From positions 1 through 29,449 of the forward strand of contig DATLBC010000119.1 of NCBI GenBank assembly GCA_035527095.1: DNA of 29,449 bases, written 5' to 3'. Position 1 is the stretch's first letter, and each line of letters starts with the position of its first letter. Origin of the DNA: Sva-07 sp035527095 (lineage in GTDB: Bacteria; Actinomycetota; Acidimicrobiia; Acidimicrobiales; Ilumatobacteraceae). Made by a program: the position numbers and the translations under genes. The notes under the pieces were generated by a model. The model was not told the origin of the DNA, did no database searches, and saw nothing but the letters and a program-made list of their open reading frames with translations. Positions 1-7,516 of the stretch are shown here, piece by piece.

Positions 1-94
1 ACTGCTTCGAACGTTGCTTGCCGTCAGCGGTGCGGAATCGCACGAGGTAGGCCTTCGAGCCGTCGCTCAACTGCTTGTCGACGACCGATGCCAT
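1..94 (-). CDS. Tyrosine integrase, N-terminal fragment (runs off the window)
   Basis: The first 31 codons of a minus-strand gene begin at the ATG at 94-92 and read MASVVDKQLSDGSKAYLVRF and on, without a stop to the window edge. The pattern (short beta-rich start, 'DGSKAYLVRFRTADGKQRSKQ') fits the arm-DNA-binding N-terminus of phage/ICE tyrosine recombinases. The catalytic domain is outside the window. Support comes from the neighbourhood: tandem repeats that could be arm-type sites (111-132, 144-162) and a 3' tRNA-Val remnant (241-284) follow immediately. This is the normal arrangement of an integrase beside its attachment site, with the element extending to the left. Confidence 0.65.
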   Translation of the reverse strand, partial: MASVVDKQLSDGSKAYLVRFRTADGKQRSKQ

Positions 95-110
95 GGGTGA
101 ATTCTACTCG

Positions 111-162
111 CCAGGTGCACACCAGGTGCACAGACGCTTCATGACGAGACGATACGAGACGA
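111..162. repeat. Direct repeats next to the left integrase (possible arm-type sites)
   Basis: CCAGGTGCACA occurs twice in perfect tandem (111-121 and 122-132). ACGAGACGA occurs twice (144-152, 154-162). A further CACCAGGT lies at 181-188. Short direct repeats between an integrase start and its att site are typical of integrase arm-binding sites; that role is inferred. Confidence 0.5.
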
Positions 163-240
163 CACTGAACGGACATAAAACACCAGGTCAGAACCACTTT
201 CCGAAGTCGGCCTCAACGGCGCCAAAGTGGCTGATTCGCT

Positions 241-284
241 TTCACACCGTGGAGGTCGGGAGATCGAGACTCCCATCGCCCACC
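241..284 (+). mobile_element. 3' end of a tRNA-Val(CAC) gene left as an attachment-site remnant
   Basis: From 241 the sequence reads like the 3' part of tRNA-Val: anticodon loop TTCACAC (241-247, anticodon CAC), CGTGG, AGGTC, T-stem GGGAG/CTCCC (258-262 / 270-274) around a 7-nt loop ATCGAGA, then ATCGCCC (275-281), A and CC. The matching 5' half (acceptor GGGCGAT, D-arm) is absent upstream. The T-loop has A where T54 is expected, so this is not a functional tRNA. With the adjacent integrase it is best read as the attR-type duplicate of a tRNA-Val target whose intact copy should lie at the far left end of the element. Confidence 0.65.
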
Positions 285-290
285 CCGCGT

Positions 291-671
291 TCAGCGGTTC
301 TCGCGGACGTTCTTGATGAACATTCGCAGCAGAATCCAGGTGGCCAATGCGGTGCAGACCCACACGATGAGTGTGGCGAGCACCCACGTGATCGATCCCG
401 TGATGCTCAGTCCATCGGAGACCAGCTCGGTGATCAGCAACGCGAGGAACGTCGTGATCAGCGAGCTGAACATTGCGATCAGCGAGAGGTGCCGGTCTCC
501 GATCTGCTCGATGAGCGGCTCGAGGACGGCGGTCAACACGACGAAGATGACGATCGCGAGCACGAAGGCAGGGCCGTCGAGCGTCATGTCGTCGAGCACG
601 GCGGCGGCGACGATCAAACCGATCGCAGCTCCGAGCAATGCAATCCCGACACGGATGAGCAGTCGAATCAT
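291..671 (-). CDS. Small integral membrane protein, holin-like (4 TM)
   Basis: 126 aa, starting at MIRLLIRVG with a good ribosome-binding site (GGGAGGA five bases before ATG 671). It is almost wholly hydrophobic, with four predicted membrane segments: about residues 2-24, 35-55, 65-87 and 97-120, the last followed by a basic tail. The size and 4-TM layout resemble the 'phage holin family' membrane proteins found singly on actinobacterial chromosomes, which are not proven holins. It is the first gene of the chromosomal block after the tRNA-Val scar. A longer form (+12 aa) is possible but has no SD. Its biochemical role cannot be told from the sequence. Confidence 0.7.
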   Translation of the reverse strand: MIRLLIRVGIALLGAAIGLIVAAAVLDDMTLDGPAFVLAIVIFVVLTAVLEPLIEQIGDRHLSLIAMFSSLITTFLALLITELVSDGLSITGSITWVLATLIVWVCTALATWILLRMFIKNVRENR

Positions 672-785
672 GAGGTCCTCCCTCGGACGTAGTGGTGTTG
701 GCGCCAATCATGGCGCACCGGGGGTGGTGCGTCGCGCATCGTCTCGCTCCGGGCCGGATCCCGATGTCGAGCGAGTGGCGACGAC

Positions 786-791
786 TAGTCT
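786..791 (+). promoter_or_regulatory. -10 box (leaderless start of DUF3499 gene)
   Basis: TAGTCT ends 8 nt before ATG 800, so transcription would begin at or within a base or two of the start codon. Confidence 0.5.
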
Positions 792-799
792 CGGCATCG

Positions 800-1291
800 A
801 TGGAACGCCTGTGCGGACGCCCCGGTTGCTCCGACCGGGCGTCGGTGGTCTACGGCATGCGTGCCGAGGATCTCGTCTTCTGGATCGACGCGTTGCCCAA
901 CCCGATCGAGCCTGGGGCATCGGTGCTGTGTCTGCGCCACGCAGACTCGATGGTGGTGCCGCGCGGGTGGACGCTCGATGATCTCCGGGACCCCGAGCTG
1001 CATCTCTTCCGTCCGCCACTACCTGCCCCGACGGTGCGCACCCGGGCGTCGCGCGCGGTCCGCGTCCCTCCGGGCACCGAACAACTGCAGCTCGGCGACG
1101 ACGTTGCGCTCGACGAGGGCCGCGCCGCATCGGAGATCGATGTCCCCGACGCCTCTGATCTCGCCGACGATGTCGACGCCGGTCCGTGGACGCCGTCGTT
1201 CGACGAGGCCGACGACCTCGATGGCCTGCTCTCGGCTCGCAGCCCGTTGTTGGCGCGCGCTTTCCGCACGGCCGAACGCCCCGTCGAGTGA
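800..1291 (+). CDS. DUF3499-type protein with N-terminal Cys motif
   Basis: 163 aa. The N-terminus MERLCGRPGCSDRASVVYGM, followed later by CLRHADSMVVPRGW, matches the actinobacterial DUF3499 pattern: a C-x4-C pair, a short beta region, then C-x2-H and 'PRGW'. The Cys/His residues could bind a metal (inference). The C-terminal half is acidic and probably disordered. The start at 800 was chosen because the family begins just before the first Cys and because TAGTCT stands 8 nt upstream; an earlier in-frame ATG at 764 is possible. The SRPBCC gene follows after 19 nt and is probably co-transcribed. Function unknown. Confidence 0.7.
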   Translation: MERLCGRPGCSDRASVVYGMRAEDLVFWIDALPNPIEPGASVLCLRHADSMVVPRGWTLDDLRDPELHLFRPPLPAPTVRTRASRAVRVPPGTEQLQLGDDVALDEGRAASEIDVPDASDLADDVDAGPWTPSFDEADDLDGLLSARSPLLARAFRTAERPVE

Positions 1292-1310
1292 CGCTGTCGT
1301 CTCCGAGGTC

Positions 1311-1781
1311 ATGAAGATCGAACGAGCCACCATGGTCCCCGGACCGCCCGAGCGGGCGTTCGCCCTGGTGGATGACCTGGCGGTGTATCCATCGTGGATG
1401 GACCTGGTGCACGATGTCGACGAGGTGCCGCCGACGGGTGGTCATCGAACGTGGAACGTTGAACTGCAGGCCCAGGTCGGTCCGTTCGCGAGGTCGAAGC
1501 GGCTGCGCATGGTGCGGGTGGTTCACGAGCCTGGTCGTCGCGTGGTCTTCGAACGCGACGAGATCGACGGTCGCCGTCACTCGCCCTGGATCCTCGCCGC
1601 AACGCTGCATCCCGACACGTCGGACGCCGGTGACTTCAGGCTGAACATGACGCTCACGTACGGGGGCAACCTGTGGACCGGGGCCGTGCTCCAACGGGTG
1701 CTCGACGACCACATCGAGCGCGGGGCGGCCGCGCTCGGTGGGCTGTTGGCCGAGCCGAGCGCTGCAGACCCTGAGCACTGA
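1311..1781 (+). CDS. SRPBCC-fold (START/polyketide cyclase-like) protein
   Basis: 156 aa, starting MKIERATMVPGPPERAFALV. The opening pattern (beta strand, then 'PPERAFALVDDLAVYPSWMDLV') is characteristic of the SRPBCC/Bet v1-like fold, in which a large cavity binds a hydrophobic ligand. A central 'FERDEIDG..SPWILAATL' stretch and a C-terminal amphipathic helix ('LQRVLDDHIERGAAALGGLL') complete it. No catalytic residues can be assigned and the ligand is unknown. It begins 19 nt after the DUF3499 stop and has a weak GAGG upstream. Cytoplasmic. Confidence 0.75.
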   Translation: MKIERATMVPGPPERAFALVDDLAVYPSWMDLVHDVDEVPPTGGHRTWNVELQAQVGPFARSKRLRMVRVVHEPGRRVVFERDEIDGRRHSPWILAATLHPDTSDAGDFRLNMTLTYGGNLWTGAVLQRVLDDHIERGAAALGGLLAEPSAADPEH

Positions 1782-1837
1782 TCGGTCTCCCGGCGGTCAC
1801 GAGGTTCGTCAATCAACGGTCAAGTTGTCGCGATCCG

Positions 1838-3274
1838 GTGACGAAGACTCACAGTGACCGGCCCAACGCTGCCGATCCCCTGACGGCAATGCCCACTACC
1901 ATCTCGACCATCGCCACCACACACGACGCTCCGATGCACGGTCGCGGCCGCTCTCGGGTTCGTCCGGGTCGGTTCGGCCGCATGCTTGCGGCGCTGATCG
2001 CTGCGTTTGCGGTGACTGTCTCGGTTGCTGCGGTCGTGGTACCGGCGGGGGCCACCGCACAGACGAGCGACGATGCAGCGCGAGAGGCTGCCCGCGAGAT
2101 CCAGGCCGCTCGCGACCGGGCCAACGCGGCCGCAGAGGCCTATTTCCAGGCGCAGTCGGACCTCGAGGTGCTCGAAGATGAAGCGGTCGGGATGCAACGT
2201 CGGGCCGAGGCGCTCGAACAACAAGTCGACAAGCTGCGCCGTGACGTGCAGTCGATGGCGGTCGCCCGGTTCGCATCGAGCGGCGCGAAGGGGATCCCGC
2301 TGTTGACCGGCCTGCAGGCCCCCAAGGATCAGGTGCAAGCTGATGTCCTCGTCGATGTCGTGACCAACGCCGGAACCAGTTCGATCGACGAGTTCGAAGC
2401 AGCGCAGAAGGCGCTGAACGAGCAACAGGACGAGCTCGTTCGCCAGCAACAGGCGATCGAGGACCAGCAGGACCTGTTCACGGCGCTGCAGGACGAGGCA
2501 GAAGCCGAAGTGCAGCGTTTGCGCGAGATCGAAGAGCAGCGCCTCACCGACGAAGCTGTTCGCCAGGCGCTTGCCGAGCAGCAGGCCGCCAACTTGGCCT
2601 TCCTCGAAGAGATCGAGTTGCGGAACGCTGAAGCCGCCGCTCGCGCCCAGCCGAACCCAGGCATTGCTGCGGCCCAGGCGGCGGCAGCCGCCGCAGCTGC
2701 TGCGGCTGCCGATCCGAATGCCGACCCCGACGGTGACCCCGACAGCGACCCTGCGATCGCAGCTGACGCCGGGTCGGGCAACGCACCTCGATCGTCGGGT
2801 GCGTCTGGCGGTACCAGCGGTGGACGCACCGGTACCGGTGGCGCCGGCAGCGTGCCGATCGGTGTCGTCAACGGCGAGGTGTACATCGATGCGATCCTGT
2901 GCCCGATGAACGGTTCGGCCTACGGTGACAGTTGGGGAGCGCCACGGTCGGGTGGGCGCAGCCACGAAGGCGTCGACATGTTGGCGCCGATGGGGACGCC
3001 GATCTATGCCGTCGTCAGTGGTTTCGTGAACTTCAAACAGAACCGCCTCGGTGGTAACGCCGCCTCGCTCGTCGGCGACAACGGCAACCGCTACTACTAC
3101 GCACACTTCGCCTCGTACGAGGGCGCCAGTCGTCGAGTCACGCAGGGCGACGTCGTCGGCTACAACGGCGACACCGGCAATGCGACCGGGACGCCGCACC
3201 TGCACTTCGAAGTGCACCCTGGCGGCGGCCTCGCGGTCAACCCGACGCCGTCGGTACGCGCTGCTGGCTGCTGA
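1838..3274 (+). CDS. Secreted coiled-coil M23 metallopeptidase (EnvC/NlpD-like)
   Basis: Up to 478 aa. A basic N-terminus precedes a signal segment (about residues 49-75, MLAALIAAFAVTVSVAAVVV...ATAQ). Then come a long coiled coil (about 80-265, rich in A/E/Q), a poly-Ala tract, an Asp-Pro-rich and Gly/Ser-rich linker (about 275-335), and a C-terminal M23 domain. The zinc motifs are visible: H376-x3-D380 in SHEGVDM and H454-L-H456 in HLHFEVH, so it should be an active LytM-type peptidoglycan endopeptidase outside the membrane. Coiled-coil M23 proteins usually act in cell separation or in activating other hydrolases. The start is uncertain: GTG 1838 opens the frame, but ATG 1889 or ATG 1934 would give a more normal signal peptide, and none has a clear SD or -10. 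Confidence 0.88.
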   Translation: MTKTHSDRPNAADPLTAMPTTISTIATTHDAPMHGRGRSRVRPGRFGRMLAALIAAFAVTVSVAAVVVPAGATAQTSDDAAREAAREIQAARDRANAAAEAYFQAQSDLEVLEDEAVGMQRRAEALEQQVDKLRRDVQSMAVARFASSGAKGIPLLTGLQAPKDQVQADVLVDVVTNAGTSSIDEFEAAQKALNEQQDELVRQQQAIEDQQDLFTALQDEAEAEVQRLREIEEQRLTDEAVRQALAEQQAANLAFLEEIELRNAEAAARAQPNPGIAAAQAAAAAAAAAAADPNADPDGDPDSDPAIAADAGSGNAPRSSGASGGTSGGRTGTGGAGSVPIGVVNGEVYIDAILCPMNGSAYGDSWGAPRSGGRSHEGVDMLAPMGTPIYAVVSGFVNFKQNRLGGNAASLVGDNGNRYYYAHFASYEGASRRVTQGDVVGYNGDTGNATGTPHLHFEVHPGGGLAVNPTPSVRAAGC

Positions 3275-3293
3275 GGCAACCGCCACGGCGGCC

Positions 3294-3299
3294 TAACCT
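3294..3299 (+). promoter_or_regulatory. -10 box (leaderless start at 3307)
   Basis: TAACCT lies 7 nt before ATG 3307, in the 32-nt gap after the M23 gene. Confidence 0.5.
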
Positions 3300-3306
3300 G
3301 CAGCCA

Positions 3307-4254
3307 ATGGCGACATCAGCGGTGGGCTCCGAGCTCTCGATGATGCTGTCGCGGTTGCTCGACGACGCCGAGATCCATGACCTTCATCGGCTGTCGGGCG
3401 GCGCCTCGCGTGAGACCTGGAGGTTCACTGCCGACGGTCGCGCGCTGATCCTGCAGCGGCAGCGCTCCGGCGATCAACGCAACATGCTCATCGAGGCCGG
3501 CGTCGTCGCCGCTGCACGCCGAGGTGGCGTGCCGGCGCCAGAGCTGATCGATGCCCGTCGTCGAGACGACGGTGTGGCATTCATGGTGCTCGAAGCGATC
3601 GACGGTGAGACGATCGCCCGCAAGATTCAACGCGACGACGACTATGCGGCCGCACGTCCCGGCCTGGCCGCCGACTTCGGTCATGCGCTTGCGAAGATCC
3701 ATGCCCTCGACGTCGCGGGTGTCGAGGGTCTCGAAGCCACCGACCAGCTCGCCTACTACACCGACGTCCTCGATTCGCTCGGCCAGCCCCACCCCGTGCT
3801 CGAGCTGGTCCGCAACTGGCTGGTCGACACCCGACCCGCTTCGCAACAAGCCTGCGTCGTGCACGGCGACTTCCGACTCGGCAACGTGATCGTCGGCCCC
3901 GATGGATTGCGCGCCGTGATCGACTGGGAGCTCGCCCACCTCGGTGACCCGATGGAGGATCTCGGCTGGCTGTGTGTGAAGGCGTGGCGGTTCGGTGGTC
4001 GCGCTCCGGTCGCGGGCCTCGGTGAGTACGAGGAGCTCTTCGCTGCCTACGAAGAAGCCGGCGGGACGACAGTCGACCCGGTGGCGGTGCATTGGTGGGA
4101 GGTACTGGGTACGTGGAAGTGGGCGGTCATGTGCATCCTCCAAGCGAGTGTGCACCTCGGCGGCATGACGCGGAGTCACGAACTGGCTGCGATCGGTCGC
4201 CGCGTCTGCGAGAACGAACACGACTTGCTGGTATCGCTGGAAGGGCGGTGGTGA
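3307..4254 (+). CDS. Phosphotransferase family protein (APH/ChoK-like kinase fold)
   Basis: 315 aa, full length for the APH family. A glycine-rich N-lobe (LSGGASRETWRF, about 29-40) and a strand with basic residues (LILQRQR) lead to the Brenner motif VVHGDFRLGNVIV (H186, catalytic D188) and the metal-binding D206 in VIDWELAHLGDP. These residues imply ATP-dependent phosphotransfer to a small molecule. This subfamily (PF01636) often stands beside acyl-CoA dehydrogenases in actinobacteria, suggesting a role in acyl/lipid breakdown; the substrate is not deducible. The stop overlaps the next start (TGATG), so it is translationally coupled to the DUF6285 gene, as is usual for this pair. Confidence 0.88.
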   Translation: MATSAVGSELSMMLSRLLDDAEIHDLHRLSGGASRETWRFTADGRALILQRQRSGDQRNMLIEAGVVAAARRGGVPAPELIDARRRDDGVAFMVLEAIDGETIARKIQRDDDYAAARPGLAADFGHALAKIHALDVAGVEGLEATDQLAYYTDVLDSLGQPHPVLELVRNWLVDTRPASQQACVVHGDFRLGNVIVGPDGLRAVIDWELAHLGDPMEDLGWLCVKAWRFGGRAPVAGLGEYEELFAAYEEAGGTTVDPVAVHWWEVLGTWKWAVMCILQASVHLGGMTRSHELAAIGRRVCENEHDLLVSLEGRW

Positions 4255-4595
4255 TGGTGGGTGCGCCACACGATGCGCCGAGCGCGATCGAACTCTTGGA
4301 AGCAGTCCGCGAGTGGATCGACCGCGAGGTGATCGCGTCCACCGACGGCCGGCTGAGGTTCCATGCGAGGGTTGCCTCGAACGTGCTGGCGATGGTCGAA
4401 CGTGAGATCGAACTCGGACCTGCCCACGCAGCGGCACACGCCCGACGACTCGCTCAGCTCGGTGTGACCGACGATGCAGCATTGGCGGCCGCGATCCGCG
4501 AGCGACGATTCGACGACCGGGCGGCGGAACTGCGAACGCTCCTGGCCGAGGCGGTCGCCGACAAGCTGTCTGTTGCCAACCCCACGTACACCTGA
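4254..4595 (+). CDS. DUF6285-type protein, partner of the upstream phosphotransferase
   Basis: 113 aa, starting at ATG 4254, which overlaps the preceding TGA by one base. The sequence is mostly helical: 'APSAIELLEAVREWIDREV', then 'RLRFHARVASNVLAMVEREIELGP', then a C-terminal 'LRTLLAEAVADKLSVANP'. This fits the small DUF6285 domain that is commonly encoded directly after a phosphotransferase-family gene. No catalytic motif is visible; it may be a regulator or subunit of the kinase (inference from gene order only). A hairpin follows at 4609-4644. Confidence 0.72.
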   Translation: MVGAPHDAPSAIELLEAVREWIDREVIASTDGRLRFHARVASNVLAMVEREIELGPAHAAAHARRLAQLGVTDDAALAAAIRERRFDDRAAELRTLLAEAVADKLSVANPTYT

Positions 4596-4608
4596 CCGTG
4601 ACCATGTG

Positions 4609-4644
4609 GGCCTGGCCTCAGGGTCAGTCCCGCGAGGCCAGGCC
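4609..4644. terminator. Hairpin between convergent genes
   Basis: GGCCTGGCCTC (4609-4619) and GAGGCCAGGCC (4634-4644) form a perfect 11-bp stem around a 14-nt loop, between the ends of the DUF6285 gene (+) and rlmN (-). No T-run follows. It could act as a bidirectional terminator. Confidence 0.55.
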
Positions 4645-4655
4645 GCGACGGATCG

Positions 4656-5696
4656 TCATCGGCGACGCCCGAGGGTGACCGGCTGGCCGGCGGCGAGCTG
4701 GCCGCATGCGGCGTCGATGTCGGTGCCGCGATTTCGCCGCACGGTGGCATTGGCGCCGCGCGACTCGAGGAGGTCGCGGAACGCCTCGACCCGACGCAGC
4801 GGTGTCCCGGTGGTCGGGTAACCCGGTGTGGGATTCAGCGGGATCAGGTTGACGTGAGCGTGCGGGGACAGGCGACGGCACAGCGTGGCCAACTCGCGGG
4901 CATCGCTGTCGCGGTCGTTGACTCCGTCGATCATCGCCCATTCGAAGCTCACCCGACGGTGTTTTGCGTCGAGGTAGTCCTCGCACGCATCCATCAGGTC
5001 CGCGATCGGATAGCGCTTGTTGATGGGCACCAGCTCGTCTCGCAGCGAGTCGTTGGCGGCGTGGAGCGACACCGCAAGATTGACCGGCAGTGGACGATCG
5101 GCGAGCGAGCGGATTCCCGGGATGATGCCGACGGTCGAGATCGTGATGTGCCGCGCCGACAGCCCGAGATCACCGTGGAATCGCTCGGTGGCTGTCCAGA
5201 CGGCATCGAGGTTCGCCATCGGCTCGCCCATGCCCATGAACACGATGTTGCTCACGCGCCGTTCGAGCTGCTTGGCCCGCTGCGACGCCCGCACGACCTG
5301 TTCGACGATCTCACCGACGGTCAAGTGCCGCGTGAAGCCCGCCTGCCCGGTGGCGCAGAACCCGCAGGCCATGGCACAACCTGCCTGGCTGCTCACGCAG
5401 ACCGTGGCCCGGTCGGCATACAGCATCAGCACGGTCTCGACTCGGCTCCCGCCGTCGAGCTCCCACAGGAACTTGATGGTGTCGCCACGATCGCTGACCG
5501 ACTCGGTCACGGCCGCGAGCGAGAGGGGGAGTTCGGCGTCGAGTCGAGCCCGCAACGCCTTGGGCAGATTGGTGATGTCGGCGGGGTCGGTGAGCTGCGT
5601 GTACAGCCCCGCCCACAGCTGATCGAGTCGATACCTGGGCTCGCCCTCGAGCACGGTGGCCAACTCGTCGCGGGTGAGGTCGTAGCGGGTGCTCAC
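4656..5696 (-). CDS. rlmN: Dual-specificity rRNA/tRNA adenine-C2 methyltransferase RlmN
   Basis: 346 aa, normal length. It is a radical-SAM enzyme that methylates C2 of A2503 in 23S rRNA and of A37 in some tRNAs. The CxxxCxxC cluster motif is C107-x3-C111-x2-C114 within SSQAGCAMACGFCATGQ. The C-terminal cysteine C331 (RGTDIDAACGQL) is the RlmN mechanistic Cys. 'GMGEPMANLD', 'STVGIIPGI' and 'AVSLHA' are further family motifs. It is the last gene of the minus-strand operon mshD-pepF-rlmN; its ATG (5696-5694) overlaps the pepF stop by 4 bp. Confidence 0.96.
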   Translation of the reverse strand: MSTRYDLTRDELATVLEGEPRYRLDQLWAGLYTQLTDPADITNLPKALRARLDAELPLSLAAVTESVSDRGDTIKFLWELDGGSRVETVLMLYADRATVCVSSQAGCAMACGFCATGQAGFTRHLTVGEIVEQVVRASQRAKQLERRVSNIVFMGMGEPMANLDAVWTATERFHGDLGLSARHITISTVGIIPGIRSLADRPLPVNLAVSLHAANDSLRDELVPINKRYPIADLMDACEDYLDAKHRRVSFEWAMIDGVNDRDSDARELATLCRRLSPHAHVNLIPLNPTPGYPTTGTPLRRVEAFRDLLESRGANATVRRNRGTDIDAACGQLAAGQPVTLGRRR

Positions 5697-7516
5697 ACCG
5701 GCTCGATCCCGCCGACCTCGCTCGCGAGGGCGACGTAGTCGGCGATGCGGGAGCGGACGACATCGAGGCTTGCGGTCCAGAACGCCTCGTCGGTGACATC
5801 GAGGTCGAACGCCTGGCCGAGTTGCTCGGCAGTGTCCATGCCGGCGCGCGACAGCAGGTCGTCGTACCCGTTTCGGAACCGATCAGGGTCGTCCTGGTAT
5901 CGGGCGTACAACCCGAGGCCGAACAAGAGGCCGTATGTGTACGGCCAGTTGTAGAAGTGCGAGCCGTAGTAGTGGGGTTTGAGCAGCCACATGTAGGGGT
6001 GAGCGGTGGACTGGTCGATCCCATCGCCATACGCCGATGCCTGTGCCTCGGTCATCAACTCGCACAGCTCGTCGGCGCTCAGTGTCTTGCGCTGGCGACG
6101 AGCGAAGACCTCGGTCTCGAACAGGAACCGAGAGTGGATGTCGACGATCACCTGGTTGCTGCCGACGAGATCGACGTCGAGCTGGGCAAGTCGGTCCGGG
6201 CCGGACATTCGAGCCAGACCCGCCTCGACGACGAGCGTTTCGCAGAAGATGCTGGCCGTCTCGGCGAGTGCCATCGGGAGCTGACGCTGGAGAGCTGTGC
6301 GGCCAGCGAGCGTGGTGTTGTGGTACGCGTGGCCCAGTTCGTGGGCAGTCGTCTGGGTCGAGTCGGCCGAGCCCGACCAGTTCAGCAGTACCAGCGATCG
6401 ATCGTCGACGAACGACGCGCAGAACGCGCCGCCGGTCTTGCCGTCGCGGGGTTCGGCGTCGATCCATCGTTCGTCGAGTGCCCGGTCGACGAGTCCGCCC
6501 AAGGTGTGGCTGTAGCCCGTGAATGCGGCGCGGACCACGTCGAGGCCGTCGTCCCAGGACACCTCGCCGCCGGCCGATGGAAGCGGGGCGACGAGGTCCC
6601 ACCAAGGGAGTCCGTCGGCTGGGTCGTGGCCGTGCAGCGCCGCCTTGGTCTTCATCCAACGACGCAAGTCGGGCAGGGCAGCGATGACCGCTGACTGCAT
6701 GGCCTCGAACGTCGGGCGGCTCACGCTGTTGGCGAACAACGATGCATCGAGCGGCGACGTCCAGTGCCGTCGACGGTTGAGCGCGTTGGCCTCGCCCTTG
6801 ATCGCATTCATCGCGGCGGCGATCGGGACGTCGATCGTGGGCCACGCGCGCAGTTCGGCGTCGTACGCGGCGCGCCGAACGGCCGCGTCGGCGTCGGTGG
6901 CCAACCCGCGTACCGCCGGCATCGGGAGCAGTTCCTCGCCCGTGGGCAGCTCGACGACGGCGGTGAGCTGCGAGGTGACGTCGTTGTGGAGGCGGCCCCA
7001 CGCGCCCGACCCGGTGACTCCGAGTTCCGCTGCAAGGTGCTCCTCGGACTCGCTCATCTGGTGCTCCGCTCGCGCGGCGAGCCGGGCCAGCGGACCGCGG
7101 TGAGCGTCCACGTCGGCGCTGAGATCGGCGAGCGCGTCGACGTCGAGGGCCGCCACCCAGTCGGCGAGTCGCGCGGTGAGCGGTCGCAGTACGGCGTCAA
7201 TGCGTCGACTCTCGGCGAGCGCCGACTGAGCGTTGGTGTCTCGCGAGTCCGCGGCCACGACGCAGTAGGCGTACGAGCGCAGCACTGCGAGGTCGCCCGA
7301 CACCCGGTTCATCTCGTCGAGCGCCCGAGTTGCGGCCTCGCCATCAGCGTTGGTCGGTTGCCGCGGCGCTGTGGCACGAATTCCCAGATCGTCGAACAAT
7401 GCAACGAGGCGATCGACATCGGCGGCCGATCGTTCGATGGCGTCGGAGAACGATCGGGAGGCGATCGACTCGTGGACGTCGGCGAGGCTCCAATGGGGGA
7501 GCTGCGTCGAGGTCAT
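5693..7516 (-). CDS. pepF: M3-family oligoendopeptidase (PepF-like)
   Basis: 607 aa, the usual size for PepF-like zinc endopeptidases, which cut short peptides in the cytoplasm. Active-site motif: HELGH (H392, E393, H396) in TTAHELGHAYHN, with the third ligand Glu in the following 'ALAETASIFCETL' helix. The conserved C-terminal 'WPYTYGLLFGLGLYARY' is also present. The start at MTSTQLPHW is where the family begins and gives a 4-bp ATGA overlap with the mshD stop, so the gene is coupled in the operon. The open frame extends far upstream but through mshD in another frame; that extension is spurious. Confidence 0.93.
   Translation of the reverse strand: MTSTQLPHWSLADVHESIASRSFSDAIERSAADVDRLVALFDDLGIRATAPRQPTNADGEAATRALDEMNRVSGDLAVLRSYAYCVVAADSRDTNAQSALAESRRIDAVLRPLTARLADWVAALDVDALADLSADVDAHRGPLARLAARAEHQMSESEEHLAAELGVTGSGAWGRLHNDVTSQLTAVVELPTGEELLPMPAVRGLATDADAAVRRAAYDAELRAWPTIDVPIAAAMNAIKGEANALNRRRHWTSPLDASLFANSVSRPTFEAMQSAVIAALPDLRRWMKTKAALHGHDPADGLPWWDLVAPLPSAGGEVSWDDGLDVVRAAFTGYSHTLGGLVDRALDERWIDAEPRDGKTGGAFCASFVDDRSLVLLNWSGSADSTQTTAHELGHAYHNTTLAGRTALQRQLPMALAETASIFCETLVVEAGLARMSGPDRLAQLDVDLVGSNQVIVDIHSRFLFETEVFARRQRKTLSADELCELMTEAQASAYGDGIDQSTAHPYMWLLKPHYYGSHFYNWPYTYGLLFGLGLYARYQDDPDRFRNGYDDLLSRAGMDTAEQLGQAFDLDVTDEAFWTASLDVVRSRIADYVALASEVGGIEPV

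Noticed and set aside
241..284. Functional tRNA-Val gene
   Set aside because: No 5' acceptor strand or D-arm can be found upstream and the T-loop is altered, so it is a remnant.
708..1778. Long minus-strand ORF opposite the DUF3499 and SRPBCC genes
   Set aside because: Arg/Pro-rich antisense translation without motifs; the plus-strand genes are supported by family patterns and a promoter.
2670..2760. Poly-Ala / Asp-Pro tract in the M23 protein as a DNA repeat element
   Set aside because: It is a low-complexity protein linker encoded by mixed GCN codons, not a mobile or satellite repeat.
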